NCBI GenBank assembly: GCA_010015655.1
Contig: ML976658.1
Location: 552,795-616,794 of the forward strand
Origin: Bimuria novae-zelandiae CBS 107.79
Lineage: Eukaryota; Ascomycota; Dothideomycetes; Pleosporales; Didymosphaeriaceae
Length of the DNA: 64,000 nucleotides
Direction of reading: 5' to 3'
Below the pieces are notes generated by a model. That model worked only from the letters and a program-made list of their open reading frames with translations, made no database searches and was not told where the DNA came from. A program made the position numbers and the translations under genes. Shown here in pieces: positions 22,977-34,485 of the stretch. Each line of letters begins with the position of its first letter. Positions within the stretch are counted from its first letter, which is position 1.

Positions 22977-24761
22977 TGTAAAAGGGCACCTTGCTAGAGC
23001 TTTCTACGCTAGCTAGGGTTAATCTAAGCAGCTAAGCAGCCAAGCACGCGATTCCCTAAACCTATAAATAGCTTAGTGTCTTAGTAGAGCTTTCTCTCTT
23101 TAATAGACTTTATTTACGAGCTCCCTAATTAAAGTTAACTATATATAATAGTTATAAGCCTAGTATTTATAACACTTTATAATACTTACTTTATACTAAT
23201 TAATAATTATAGTAATAAACTATTTTTTACTTTTTATTATACTTACGCTTACGTCCTGCTACTTTATATCTTATAATAGAGCCTAACTATATAATAACTT
23301 TTATAAAGCTTTTAGTAAGTAACTAATTTATAAATTATAACTTATTTTTATCTTAGTACGCATAGCTTAAGTACCACGTAAATATTAAAAAAATATAGAG
23401 TTATATTAACTTTAAAGCTTTTAAGTAAATAAATATATATAACTAGGCTCTAGAGCTACTTGACCTAAATATTAAAAGCAAGCTTTATATATAATAGCTT
23501 AAATACTATAGGCTAAAGTCTACTATTTATACTTAGCTTATAATAAAGCTTTAGGTATTCTAGAACTAGGTTTATACTATAATTAGGTAATTAGTAAACG
23601 CTGTAGGCGCTAATAAGAAAACTTAAGAATAATCTCTATCTAAGTAATAATAACTAGAAGGAGCAGGTACGACATACATATAGAGAGGTTATCCTACGCC
23701 CACAAAGCAGCAGAACAACAGACATAACTAAATGGCTATCCGAATGGAATCGCGCACACGCCAACGCTGTGCTCCTAGATCTCTTAGAGATAAAGGGTAC
23801 ATTGCTAATAAAGGATTTCCTACGCTTAGCACTACGATACAACTATAAGTGGGTTTAGAGAGAGCTTAATAACCTATCGCGACCAGGCGCAGTAGCAACT
23901 CTATCTCTAGAGGGATATGCTCGCTGGCTCGCGCAGCTCGGCCAAACAACAAAGCACGCAGGCATGTACGCTACGCTCGGAGGGCGCACTCCTGATGCGA
24001 ACTACAAGTGCCTATGTAGAGCAAATAGCCAGCATTAATAGAAGCCTACAGAGTGCAACCACCTACAGTATGCGCTCTAAAGAGAAGTATCTTATAAGCT
24101 CTATAATAAACTTATAAGTAAAAAGATTAGTAAAATTAAAAGCTAAATTTAAAAAAATTAGTAAAAGGCATTATTAGCTAAGCTTAAGTGAAAAGGGTAG
24201 GTAGAAAACCTTCTAGAATTTTTAGGGAATATTAAAGTATAGATTATAGTAAGCCTATAGGCAAATAAGCCTTTAATAGCTAGGCGCTATAATCCTATAG
24301 CTACCTATTCTTTTATTTATATACGCAGGTACTCGCGGGTCACGTTATAAGTAGATAATTACCCTTAAATATTTATTAAAGCTTTATAGTAGTAGTACGC
24401 TACTCCTTATTTCTCGACTTTTTTTTTATAAAACTCTATATAAACTAGCTACTTAGACTAATTACTTAATAAGCTAAAGATTTAAGTTAGACGCTTTTTA
24501 AGCTTTACACGTAAGTTCGCTACTATTTTTATATTTTAAATTACTATTTAGCTTATCTTACTATGCTTTATAAGCTAGAAAATATATTATAAAAAGGCAC
24601 CTTATTAAAGCTTTTTACGCTAGCTAGAGTTAATTTAAGTAGCTAAGTAGTTAAGCACGCGATCCTTTAAACCCCTAAATAGTTTAGTATCTTAGTAGAG
24701 CTTCCTCTCCTTAATAGACTTTGTTTACGAGCTTCTTAATCGAAGTTGACTGTGCGTAATA
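22977..24761. mobile_element. Short LTR element (1.8 kb) with 174-bp LTRs
   Basis: Two direct repeats of equal length, 22977-23150 (start TGTAAAAGGGCACC) and 24588-24761 (start TATAAAAAGGCACC), share landmarks such as TACGCTAGCTAG, AAGCACGCGAT, TAGTAGAGCTT and TTTACGAGCT in order. The end differs from the usual CA, as expected if RIP changed CA to TA. The 1.4-kb interior is AT-rich except for a GC-richer island with a gag-like frame. There is no room for pol, so it is non-autonomous or deleted. No target duplication was found. Confidence 0.75.
23655..24065 (+). pseudogene. Gag-like fragment inside the 1.8-kb LTR element
   Basis: One forward frame through this GC-richer island reads as a protein with few stops: ITKWLSEWNRAHANAVLLDL, then DFLRLALRYNYKWV, SLEGYARWLAQLGQ, and a Cys/His cluster (YKCLCRANSQH, PTECNHLQYAL) resembling the C-terminal knuckle of fungal Copia-type gag. 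Stops are TAG where Trp is likely (WV-RELNN, and two after SQH), fitting G-to-A change. Copia assignment is tentative. Confidence 0.5.
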
Positions 24762-25753
24762 ATATTATTAAAAATAAAATTAAGTATTAGGCGAGGCTAA
24801 TAATTAGGCTAAAAGAAAGTGTAAGTAATCTTATCTACTTAAAGTAGGAAGTTAAGAAGGAATCTTAAAAAAGTAACTTAAAAGATCCTTAGAACTACTA
24901 AGGATAATAAGAGAACTAAATAGTTTTTATAATAGTAAAAGATAACCCTTATAAAAGAGGAGAGCCTTAGAAGTAAACTAAAAATAAGAAAGAAAGAAGA
25001 ACTAGGTAGAAGTGGTATCTTTAGCTACTAAAAGAATAGTAAAATCCTTCTTAATAATATCTAGGTCTTCTTCTCTACTATCTAATATATTACTAAGATT
25101 AAGGAAGCTATTATCCTTCTTACTTAAGTACTCTCTAATTATAATAGCCTAAAGCTACTAGCGCAAGCCCTAATAGGCTTAAGTAAATATATTAGCTCCT
25201 GCAAGGATATATACGCCAAGAGTTTAATTCCAGTATTCCGAGGTCATCTGCGGAAGAGAAATCAAAGGGTACAAGGGTTTAGCGCTCAAAGCCTCCTGCT
25301 GTTTCAAGAAAGGGGAGGGTGGTCCGCCATTGCATATAAGAAATGGATTTATCTGCATAACTGCGTACGAGTAGCATCAAGAGAGCACCAATCAGTTTGA
25401 ATCGGTTCAATTTTCTAGAAAGAATAAAAATAGGTTTCTTCTAGGAATATGCCGTACAACACCTTCGTTTTCAAGGTCAATGGATCCGGAAGCCGAAAGC
25501 CGGGCAGGGAGAAGGGATCCCAGGTGCCATTCACATTTTCACTACCGTTGATTAGTCCTCACCTCAACGACGTAGTCGGAAACTTACTGCTCGAGTAATC
25601 AGCCCGACTTAGCAGCATCAGATACCACCACTATCAATGGGTTCGCACCGGTTCCTCGGACAAGTTTGTCTCTACAGCATCAAAGCCATCAGAGACAGCG
25701 CACCCATCTTTCATACAACAAGCTCCCGGAGAACCCATGGATGCTTTGAGAGT
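24762..25753. other. Edge of the AT-rich block and PLA2 3' flank
   Basis: AT-rich RIP-like DNA continues to about 25230, then composition returns to that of genes. No gene was recognised on either side of the boundary. Confidence 0.5.
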
Positions 25754-26532
25754 CTAGTCGCCCACAGGAAGAGGAGTCGCCAGCGTCACGTAGCAATTCC
25801 GACCATTCTCGTCGCAATCTTCGAAACGATAGACCTTGTCCGGAACCATGTGGTCGCAGTCGATATTGCGATTGCCTTGGCAGGTGCGATATGGCGACTT
25901 GCTGTAGTCGATTTTGTCTTCCTTGCACTCGACCCGTGCGTCTTTGTTCCGTCCACCGCCAGCCTCCTTGCACACTCTCCTCGTCGAAGGCCGCCCCTCG
26001 ATCTTGTCTCATTCCTTCCGTACTTCATCATGCTTTCCAATGGATTTACCGCCGAACAATTTGACTACGCCGTAGTAGGCCCCGGCAACGACGTTACAGA
26101 ATCCCTTGCTTTTGTGCTTGCGGTACTCGGCGAGGTCGTGGCTGAGGTTGTTGTCGCAAAGCTCATGCATTTGCTCGGTGAAACGACCCTGTCGATACAG
26201 GTTTGCATAGCAGAAGTTGTGGCGGCGACAGGCGCCCTTGACTATGTATGTCAGTAAAGTATAGCGAACGAATGCTTGGGCAACGTACAGTCATAGCCAA
26301 ATGGCGAATCTTCCGCGTGGGAGCACGCATCGGAAGTCCAGTACAGGTCGGCAGGACTCTGGGCGTGCCAGTGTTGCATGAACTCGGGGAGGGATGCGGC
26401 GAAGATGAGATAGTCCGTAAGAGCTTCGTCGCCAGCGTAGAACTTGCGTGCGGCGAGATTGTCGGCTATCACTGATGGGACCGAGGCGGCGAGAACGGCT
26501 TGGGCGCACACCCAGCCAAGAGCGACCCGCAT
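25754..26532 (-). CDS. Secreted phospholipase A2, prokaryotic/fungal type
   Basis: Hydrolyses the sn-2 acyl ester of phospholipids outside the cell. Exons 26289-26532, 26050-26241 and 25754-25974 join to 218 residues. A signal peptide (MRVALGWVCAQAVLAASVPS) precedes the PF09056-type core: DLYWTSDACSHAEDSPFGYD, then FKGACRRHNFCYANLYRQGRF, then LCDNNLSHDLAEYR with the catalytic Asp. The residue after the active-site His is Asn, where the family usually has the Asp of RHDFGYRN, a calcium ligand in the Streptomyces enzyme. The third exon adds a 70-residue Cys-rich tail (CKEAGG..., ECKED, TCQGN, IDCDHM, EDCDENGRNC), longer than the usual core. The exon 2-3 join is the one that keeps frame. Confidence 0.82.
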
Positions 26533-27557
26533 TGTGGTGGTACCTGGGGCGAGCACTGTGTCTCAAGCCCTTGAAGCGAAGTGCTCACGTTCGAGTCATG
26601 CAAGGTGCTTGAGTGCTGCTACTTGCAGTGGGACAGATGAAAAAGGAAGTGACAAGAGTGTGTCGTTTTGTCCCCTCCCAGTCCAGCATAAAATCTATTC
26701 TACAATGCAAGCACGTTCAACGCACCATCGCAGAATTCGTCAGTATATTGAATATGAGGTCCGTCTTATAGCCCGTTTGAGCGCAACTTGCTGGACGATC
26801 AAGTGCTAAAAACGTCGACACTGCGTTGCGCATTTTGGGTAGAAACAGTACGCGAATCGTCTCCACCTTTCTGGCGCTAGACTGCATCAGATCTTCTGGC
26901 TTTCACAACCGCGGTATAGGATTAGTTGAGCCTGAGACGTTGAGCGCAGCTTCCAAGGATTTTTGCGGTGTTCTTCCCTTTGTCGAGGATGCTCTTGCGT
27001 AATGGTAGTAGTGAGCCACAAAGGATAGAGTTTGTAGCAGGAAAAGGTGGTAAGTAGCCCTAGGATAAATAATAAAAGAGCTAAACTTAGATTACAAACG
27101 AAGTTTCGAATAGCTAACATTCAGCTGTACGTGAGAGAGATGGCTACCTATGATACGTAACGTAAATCCGGTAGCTCGCAAATACGGAACAGCTACGCGA
27201 AAATCGAATCCACACAGGGGGGAAGTACCCATGGAATACTAGTCCAATAATAAAAATAAGTGCTTCTATGGTTCCAAAGTTGTCCGTCCCAGTGGTCACC
27301 GGATGTCCTCAAGTATATCTATCTCTGACTCTTCGATTATTCAGGATAAGTCCTTCATGACCACAATTCTCAGCTCGCTGTTCTACCCAAAACCCCACAA
27401 ACCCACGCCATCTCCCGTCGCCAGACCCCACAAACACTCCAGCAAGCTTACTAGCTGCAACACCACATGTAAACAAAAGTCGCTATTCAACGTTTGTACC
27501 TTCGCTGAAAGATTCTCCCAGACTACACAAATAAGAGCCCCACGCTTGCGAATCACC
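26533..27557. other. Intergenic region
   Basis: Contains the PLA2 upstream region and that of the small gene at 27558. The frame of that gene is open upstream to 27303. A weak open frame on the minus strand near 26887-27120 has one hydrophobic segment but no other support. Confidence 0.45.
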
Positions 27558-27839
27558 ATGTCGTCCGCTCCAGTAATTGACGAACGTACCCAAGAAGCAT
27601 TCGTCACATTTCTCAACCTCGGCGCAGCTATCTTGATGTACACGACGTACAGGATGCTCAAGACCACCATCATATCCATTTCCCACGTCGTCGCACACTT
27701 CTGCGGAATTCCCGAGCTAGCGGAGTTGATTGTTACGATCATCCGGATTGTTGTGGTCTGGCTCATTCTCCGACGCATTGATTCGGCGCTGGAGGCTTTG
27801 CTACGGCTACTGGAAGCTTATGGGATAACTGATAACTGA
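27558..27839 (+). CDS. Small membrane protein, function unknown
   Basis: A 93-residue protein starting MSSAPVIDERTQEAFVTFLN. Two hydrophobic segments are visible (around LGAAILMYTTYRML and LAELIVTIIRIVVVWLIL), then an amphipathic C-terminal helix. The frame is open upstream to 27303, but that part is Ser/Lys/Pro-rich and looks like leader sequence, so I take the inner ATG. Not recognised. Confidence 0.45.
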   Translation: MSSAPVIDERTQEAFVTFLNLGAAILMYTTYRMLKTTIISISHVVAHFCGIPELAELIVTIIRIVVVWLILRRIDSALEALLRLLEAYGITDN

Positions 27840-28218
27840 GAGTACCATTGGGGAATCGATGACGAACGCAAATGGAATAGGGATACATGCTGCGAAGTCG
27901 GGTCTCACGCCTTTAAAAAAGCTGCAAGTTAACCTGGGGTGACTTGACCGTATTTACAAACAGGTTATATTTGGCGGGAGCTCACCTGCGGGCTATCTGT
28001 AACTTTTCCGAGGATGTGAGAGCCCGATTTTCAAGTTGAATGCACGTTACGGAAGGAGAATTTATGTTTCATGTTCACTGTCTTGTTATTTGGTGTGATT
28101 TTTACTGGCTGTTGCGCTTCGACCACCGCCCTCCTACAGAAATCCATACAATAGTGGATAATCTGAAACACTGATCTCTCATCATGAAGCACTTCCAATT
28201 ATAGTCCAGATTCTTTCT

Positions 28219-28815
28219 TCAAAATCCACTCGAACCCGCATACACCCCATCAACAGCTCCATGCTCAGAAGCACTCATATTCCTCATCCCCATCGGCGAA
28301 CCCGTCTCAGCCACCTCCTCATACATCCCGCGCAGAAACCGCGGCTGCAACGCAGCCATCCGTCCCGTCAATTGGTCATCCGTCAGCAAGGTGTCCGAAG
28401 TTGGAGTCTCACGGCGAGCGACGGCGGGCGAACTCTCCTGGCCAAATGTCATCTGTCCCGTATTAGACGTAACTTTCTCAACTAGAGATTCACAGGGCTC
28501 ATTCCAATGAGCATCGATGTGCATACAAGGTAGATAGCTTGATTGACTCGCATTAGCTTGCTGAGGAGGTGCTTCGCTATGATCTCTTACACGAATGTTC
28601 GCAAAGGAAGCTCCCAGAACATCGTCAACGGGGAATCCAGGCGCAGCATGAGGTGCAGCTGCAACAGGGCGGGGAGTCACAGGCTGGGCGTTCCACGGCG
28701 GAACGGAAGACTGCGTGCCCATGGTGGCATAAGCGCCGTAGCGACCGCCCATGTTAGGCACGCCGAAGCGGACGCTGTGGTCGGGGGGCTGGGTGGGTAC
28801 GTATGGAGTGTGCAT
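28219..28815 (-). CDS. Hypothetical protein, Pro/Ser-rich
   Basis: A 198-residue open frame. Low-complexity, Pro/Ala/Met-rich, with short acidic patches and no recognised domain. It lies just downstream of and in the same direction as the small membrane protein at 28880-29185. I tested joining them as one spliced gene: the obvious donor (GTAGAA) and acceptor (CACAG) do not keep frame, so I leave them separate. May be a C-terminal exon of that gene through a junction I missed. Confidence 0.4.
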   Translation of the reverse strand: MHTPYVPTQPPDHSVRFGVPNMGGRYGAYATMGTQSSVPPWNAQPVTPRPVAAAPHAAPGFPVDDVLGASFANIRVRDHSEAPPQQANASQSSYLPCMHIDAHWNEPCESLVEKVTSNTGQMTFGQESSPAVARRETPTSDTLLTDDQLTGRMAALQPRFLRGMYEEVAETGSPMGMRNMSASEHGAVDGVYAGSSGF

Positions 28816-28879
28816 AGTCTGTGACTCATCGTTGAGTTTAGATACCAGAGGAAGTGGAGAGCGGGCTCACTGCTTCGTT

Positions 28880-29185
28880 CTACATATTTTGCATGGCCTG
28901 GTCAGTATTCATGCCGGACAGATGATCCGGGACGGGACCGAGATCTGGGTTTTCCCTAGAGGCCCTGTACTGAAGCATGTTAGTGTTGATATTCAGAGTG
29001 TCGAAGAAAGTGTTGAATCTGACTCCTGGAATTACATCTGGCAGCGGTATACGGTTACACCATAGGGATTGAGGATCGATCTCGAGATTGAGGCAGTAGA
29101 CGATGAAACATGCTCCCGCGGCAATTACTACGAGAAAGACAACGAGCATGTATAACTGATTGCTTTCGAAGTTCGGTAGGCCCAT
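28880..29185 (-). CDS. Small single-span membrane protein, function unknown
   Basis: 101 residues: a short N-terminus (MGLPNFESNQ), one clear membrane segment (LYMLVVFLVVIAAGACFIVYCL), then a soluble tail with PDVIPGVRFNTFFDTLN. Not recognised. Confidence 0.45.
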   Translation of the reverse strand: MGLPNFESNQLYMLVVFLVVIAAGACFIVYCLNLEIDPQSLWCNRIPLPDVIPGVRFNTFFDTLNINTNMLQYRASRENPDLGPVPDHLSGMNTDQAMQNM

Positions 29186-29826
29186 GTCGAGTTGGTAGTT
29201 GAACCTCTCGAGGTTGAGGCGCGTTGAGTGCTGATGGGTTGTTCAAAGAAGAAGAATATGGAAGCGATATAAGTACTGTGTATGAGTGAGCTCTAATGGT
29301 ATTCTGCATACATAATGAGCACGAGCGGGCCACAGAACGCGTGGAAGACATGGCGGTGAAAAAGAATAGATTTCCCCAAGTCATTTGTAGCAAACCACAA
29401 TGGCAATGAACAACATTGTGCACTATACTGTACAAATATAAGCCTCATTTGCGTTTCGGTACCTCAATTCAGCTTGCAGAATCTGCCGAAGATCCTGTTT
29501 GAAGCTTGGAGGACAGCTCTCCGCACATACAAGTCTTGATCCTGCCTCCTCTTCGAGTATAAAGAAGTCAGCAAAGTCAGGACTATAACCGACAGTTCTT
29601 GAAGGCAGCTTTCGACTTTGATATCCTGCCACCTCTTCGCAGACATCACATCATTCCGGCTAGTTAAAGTAAACGCATCATCACTCAATTCATCTACTTG
29701 TGTATCAATCAAAGTACTCTCACACTCCATTAATCCTATCCCTGCCGCTTATCGCAGCAAAACCCTATCTCCCTCAAACCCGCCACCCCAGCGTTCTGCC
29801 CATCCCCTCCTCCACAAAACTCACCC
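29186..29826. other. Intergenic region
   Basis: A minus-strand frame (29464-29730, 88 residues) is possible but has no recognisable features. Nothing else noted. Confidence 0.4.
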
Positions 29827-30241
29827 TTATCGCCGATCCTTCTTCCCCTTCGCCCACGGCGACCCACTCCCCGCACCCCACTCCTCGGCGTAAAAGTCCC
29901 ATACCCCTGAAACTCCGGACTCCCCATCGCCATCCCAACCGCATACTCCCTCAGCCTCTCCGCCACATACTCCTCACCTCATCGCGCTGCTGATCCATAT
30001 ACTTCCTATTCAACTGGCACGACTTGTCGAGCTCATTCTGCACCCAGTACCGCAAATGGTCCATCTCCGCAGCCGTTGCTACACGTTCGACATCGAGATC
30101 GCTGGAACGGGAAGAGATGTGTTCGATGTAGAGACAAGCGAAGAAGACGCCGAGGAGGATGTGGCCGAATGCGGCGATGAAGGGCAGGATGAAGAAGAGG
30201 GGGGAGTTGATTTCGCTGAAGGGGTTAGTGAGGAAGGACAT
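29827..30241 (-). CDS. Small membrane protein with helical tail, function unknown
   Basis: Two exons, 29978-30241 and 29827-29919, joined through a 58-nt intron (GTGAGG...GGAG), give about 118 residues. Start MSFLTNPFSEINSPLFFILP; one long hydrophobic segment (FFILPFIAAFGHILLGVFFACLY), then a charged helical stretch (DVERVATAAEMDHLRYWVQNE) and a Gly/Trp/Lys-rich end (DFYAEEWGAG...KGKKDRR). The unspliced frame ends early in an Arg-rich tail, so the intron is an inference from the better C-terminus. Family unknown. Confidence 0.5.
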
Positions 30242-30743
30242 GGCCGTTAGAGTTGTGTTGGGGGAGTAGGGAGGAAATTTACCAAGGAGTTTTATGCTGA
30301 TGAGGAGGACTGCACAATGCTGGGGCGCAGTGGTTCCGTGGGTGAGGTCGTGACTGTTCGAATTGGATAGGCACACAATGCCAGCGAGACAAAGCTGCAG
30401 TGTCGATTTAACACTATGTTTCTGGAATGCTTCCAATATGAGATATTAGCGTTGTTAGCCTTATGCATGTAGTGCGTGGTTTGAGTGAACACCAAGGGAC
30501 ACTGATTAGTTCAGCTGACTAGTTGACAACGACATCAACACTGACCCGGCAGCAGCACATTGAACTCAGCTCTGCCCGTCAAAGACTGGCCACATAGCGA
30601 AAACTGTGGGCAGAAGCCTTCAGTGCAATTGCCATAATGTCTGACAAACTAATCCAAGATACTCTTCCTACTTATACCCCCACGCAGTCTAGCTCCGTAA
30701 CAATACCCAACCTTGGAAGTATTTTAATCACGTGCTTCTCCGC
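30242..30743. other. Intergenic region
   Basis: No gene recognised; contains the upstream region of the 29827-30241 gene and the 3' flank of RNase H1. Confidence 0.45.
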
Positions 30744-32249
30744 CTAAGCAGTTCCAACAAGATCATCGAATCTTGACTCCCCATGCAGCTTCTCTCTTTC
30801 CGCAGTCGCCTTGGCCATCTTCTCCACCTCAAGCTCCTGCCTCTTTTCCTCGGCGCCCTCGTTCGCGAGTCTGTCCGCCGCCTCGTTGCCAATGTTCCCA
30901 TTGTGTGCCTTCACCCAGACGATATGTGTTTTCGCGCGGGCCATCTCTCGTTCTCGTATGCGCACAAGGATGGGTTCGATAAGGTCTCGGTTCTCGACGG
31001 GCCTGCCGGCCGAGTTCTTCCAGCCTTTTGCTTCCCAGTTTTGAAACCAATCTGTCAAGCACTTCATGGAGTAATGCGAGTCGGTGTAGATCCTCGCTTC
31101 GCGGTCGATGGGCACCATGTCGATGGCGCGGGCGATGGCGGTGAGCTCGGCACGTTGATTGGTCTGTCTCTCGCCAGGAAGAGGGCCGTGGTCGTTTCTG
31201 TTCGACGGTGAGCGATAATTCACAATTGGAATGGGCAATCCTACCTTGGATCGTTGGGACCGAAATAAATCCCGAAGCCAGCATATGCGCCCAGCTGCCC
31301 ATTACCTTTAGATGCACCGTCTGTGTATATCTCTAAGACGCCCGTGTATTCGCCGGTTGGCATCACTTTACGTCGGGCTAGCTCATCTTCGCTCTTGAAT
31401 TCCAACATGGGGCCGTCTGAGGGTCCGTGTTTGATTTTCCTGTCGAACCCGTCCTCTGCGTCTGACGGGAGCGGACCCGTGCCGGCTTCATGGTCGCCGT
31501 TCGTGGTGCTCGCTGATGCTGAGCTGTCATTGTGCTTCTGCTTCTTCGTGCTCTTGCGTGGCTCTACGACCGATGGTGTCATCGAGTCGAGATGGCCGTT
31601 GATGCTGATCGGCGTGCTAGAGGCGGTGGCTGTTGCGGCGTCTTGAAGTGTCCCGTTCACGTAGGCTTGGGCTTCGTCCCAGTTATCGAACCGTTTTTGC
31701 TTCGCTCCTTTGAAACCCGTCACTTGCTCCAGAACTGCGGGCCACTCTGTGTACACTCCAGGTGTATGACCGACCTGCACTCCGTAGTATTTTGTCTTCC
31801 CAGCTTTTGGGGCTGCCGAACTCGCGCCTTTCATGAACTCCTCCGCTTCGGTGTACAAGCTGAACTTTTTGACTATTTCCAATCAATCAACGGTCACTAT
31901 GGCTTGACTTGGGCGACACTGACATATAGGGTTCTTGTAGCCTGCAGTCTGCTGTTTGGCGTCGTCCCAACCTAGAGGTATACTAGTCAGCCAACGCATA
32001 TTCTAGAGAGCACTTGTATCCCAATGGGCCTGCAACAATACGATGCCCAGAAAAAGTTTGGGGTGATTGGTGTTACTACCGCCCAATCTGAGATAGAGGG
32101 GTGCACTACACGTTCCGTCGCGGAGCCTGCATGCTCTGAGGTGACGTACTTTGATATATCCCTGGGACAAACCCGGTCTTGACAGCATAGAAGGCCGGCG
32201 TCGTCCTCTTGCGCTTTGTGCCTGATGAGGCCGATGAAGCACCCGCCAT
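30744..32249 (-). CDS. RNH1: Ribonuclease H1 with two hybrid-binding domains
   Basis: Cleaves RNA in RNA-DNA hybrids. Four exons: 32150-32249, 31924-31971, 31245-31872 and 30744-31197, joining to 409 residues. Domains in order: first hybrid-binding (caulimovirus VI-like) domain, FYAVKTGFVPGIYQSWDDAK to FKKFSLYTEAEEF, assembled only by splicing; second, KYYGVQVGHTPGVYTEWPAV to RFDNWDEAQAYV; a Ser/Thr-rich linker; and the RNase H fold with IYTDGASKGNG, the Glu of NQRAEL, TDSHYSMKCL and GNEAADRLANEGA. All four catalytic acids are present. The first exon is short and easily missed. An upstream open frame with an Arg/Ser-rich stretch might supply a mitochondrial leader (uncertain). Confidence 0.93.
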
Positions 32250-32908
32250 TTTACTTTCAGGTTCTTCTTCGATGTGTGGAAATACGCAGTCGTCGACGGT
32301 TCGCGCGTACTGCGAGAAGCAGCGGGTATGCAGGCGGTTGAAGTAGGGAGGCCGAATGTGCGTGTCAGGAGAATACCAGACGTGGCGGCGAGCACAATCA
32401 CAGAAGTTTGCCAGCCTGGGTAGGTTAGTTTGATGTCAGATAGGAGCAAGCGCTGCTAGGTGAGAGTGAAGGAAGCATACCAACGCGATTGTTGTACTGA
32501 GGTGTAGAAAAGCGGTCGGTGAACAGCAATAAGCTTGATCACCACTTGCATAAGAATGGAAAGCCTAGCGAGGAGCTGCGAATGGGGAACACGACGTTAT
32601 GTGAGGCGGAGACAAAAGAGGGGTTGGCTGGGTTCATGTGGAAGTGGCCCACGAAGGGGAGGGGTGGGGAGCTTTCGGAAAGCACGGCCTTTTTCGTCAA
32701 CGACATTGCTTCGATAATACGAAATTGAGAAATTCGACTGCTTCTCCAGCGCAAACCTTGCCTTACGTCTCGTGGTGGGAGCGTTGTCAAGCTACTGAAG
32801 TGAAGGCGCGGCGGCGATTGCGGGAAAGCGCGACCGGCGCAGTCGCGACTTCCGATTAGCATCTGTTCGCCCATCACACCACGCAACCGCAGTTCGCTCG
32901 CGTATTAC
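32250..32908. other. Divergent promoter region, RNase H1 / DUF202 gene
   Basis: These two genes point away from each other. No protein is supported between them. Open frames here are short and lack motifs. Confidence 0.45.
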
Positions 32909-33546
32909 ATGTCACAGGATTCATACCCCCGCATCATCTCCAAGCCCATTCTGCCTGCACGGAATCAGTGCCTTCATAGAGGTTAGAGCTGGAAGCCGGT
33001 CGTGAAGATCTGGAGACGTACATTTACCGAGGATGTTCGAAGTATGAGAACCCAACGCGACAGTCGCCCAAGACACTACTTACACAGCCAAAGGGACGCC
33101 ATGCATCAGATCGATATCATCTGCGCTTACATCGGGCGCGCAGCGTGGTGCTCTCCGGACCAGAACTGGTCGAGCTCCGCGCAGCGCAGAGGACTTTCGA
33201 AGGAGCCTACATCCGCACGGCATTAGGCCAGTTCTCGTTCGCACTCGTCGTGCTCAAGATCTTCACAGCCGAGTTCTACTCCATAGGTGCATTGTTTGCT
33301 GTCTACGGCGCAGGCATCTTATTCACCAGCCTGTTCCGCCGCCAACAAGGTTAGTACGAGCAATGTGACAGCAACCAACACTTCTAATAGCGCACAGGAA
33401 ACAAGCAGTTCTTCTCTGAGGTAGGCGAGGATGGGTTGCACCGCAAAAAATTCAGGACAAGCGGGAATGTGGTGTCTGTCCTCACTGCGCTCAGCATGGC
33501 CGCGTACATCTGCCTGCTCGTCCTTACTCTGAGGCTTAAGACGTAA
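32909..33546 (+). CDS. DUF202-family membrane protein
   Basis: Three exons, 32909-32981, 33032-33349 and 33398-33546, joining to about 179 residues. The core frame has no ATG until a first exon (MSQDSYPRIISKPILPARNQ) is joined through a 50-nt intron (GTTAGA...CGAG), which keeps frame. The N-terminal 75 residues are basic and soluble. Then comes the DUF202 (YidH-like) core: ELRAAQRTFEGAYIRTALGQ, the membrane segments FSFALVVLKIF and IGALFAVYGAGILF, the loop FRRQQGNKQFFSEVGEDG, and a last segment VLTALSMAAYICLLVLTL. DUF202 proteins occur in bacteria and fungi; in fungi they are often next to or fused with vacuolar transporter chaperone proteins. Function unproven. Confidence 0.8.
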
Positions 33547-34485
33547 TATGGAAGTAGGCGCGACGGCCATGGCGTCCACGACCTCTTCACTTCGCAGCTG
33601 ACACGGGAACTCGTACAACTCTGCCTCACGATCGAAGATTACCCTCAGCATCAAGTCATCTGCCGTCTTTCCAAGAAATCCGATGCTGCGGACGACCATT
33701 TACTCCACGCTCAAAACGACTGTGAGAAGACAGTATGTGGCCGTGGCCTCCATCCAGATTACACGCCAAGGGCTTGGTCGTAGCACTCTCTCGCTTTTGA
33801 CCTGCGTGAACCACGTCAGAATGGTCGATCGCCCACCGGCCCGAGTGTTAGCAGCACCGCGGCGATGAGGGTGGATTCGGACAGGCAGGTCGACAATCGA
33901 CGAGTGCTCAGCATTGACAGAAAAACATTGAATAGAAGACAGTGTATTTGCTCTGCGAGTAGACTTGTATTCTATCTATCCCTATTACACACCCGGAGGC
34001 CTGTGCAGGTGGCCGTTAAGCGTGTGTAGATGATTGGGCTGGATGCGTGTAAACGAGCCCAGCGGGTGTAACTTGCAGCCATATCTGACTACAAAGGGTT
34101 ACTACGCTGGGCGACAGGGCTCTTGTACGCGTCTATAAGATGGATCCGGGCGGACCGCTTTCCCGGCGGTTTGTTGGTAGAGCTGCAGCATGCGATTTTT
34201 GGTTGACCAGCGGAGTCATCGAATCTGTTTTTTTGGTCTCAGTCACTCTTCAAAAGTCCGGACCGCACCCGCGGAAGCTGCGACCTGTGACCGCCCACTG
34301 AACACACGAAAACCGCGCCGCGCTCGCAGCATCGCCAACCCTCAGCTTCACCTCAACATTCTAACGCTGGCATACATTTGTCGTCCTCAGCGCATCGACG
34401 CGCCAGGCCCCACGGCCGCTGGTGTCCCCCAATCGGTTAGGCTAGCTCTGCCTGGGCATTTCTTAGTCCCAGAGCCTCATTGAGC
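33547..34485. other. Upstream region of the PFKFB gene
   Basis: A 940-bp stretch without a supported gene. Pyrimidine-rich over the last 200 bp, as expected of a long 5' leader. A short frame at 34190-34483 ends just before the PFKFB start and has no recognisable features. Confidence 0.5.

Noticed and set aside
28219..29185. One spliced gene joining the 28880-29185 and 28219-28815 frames
   Set aside because: The available donor and acceptor give different phases; no in-frame junction was found.
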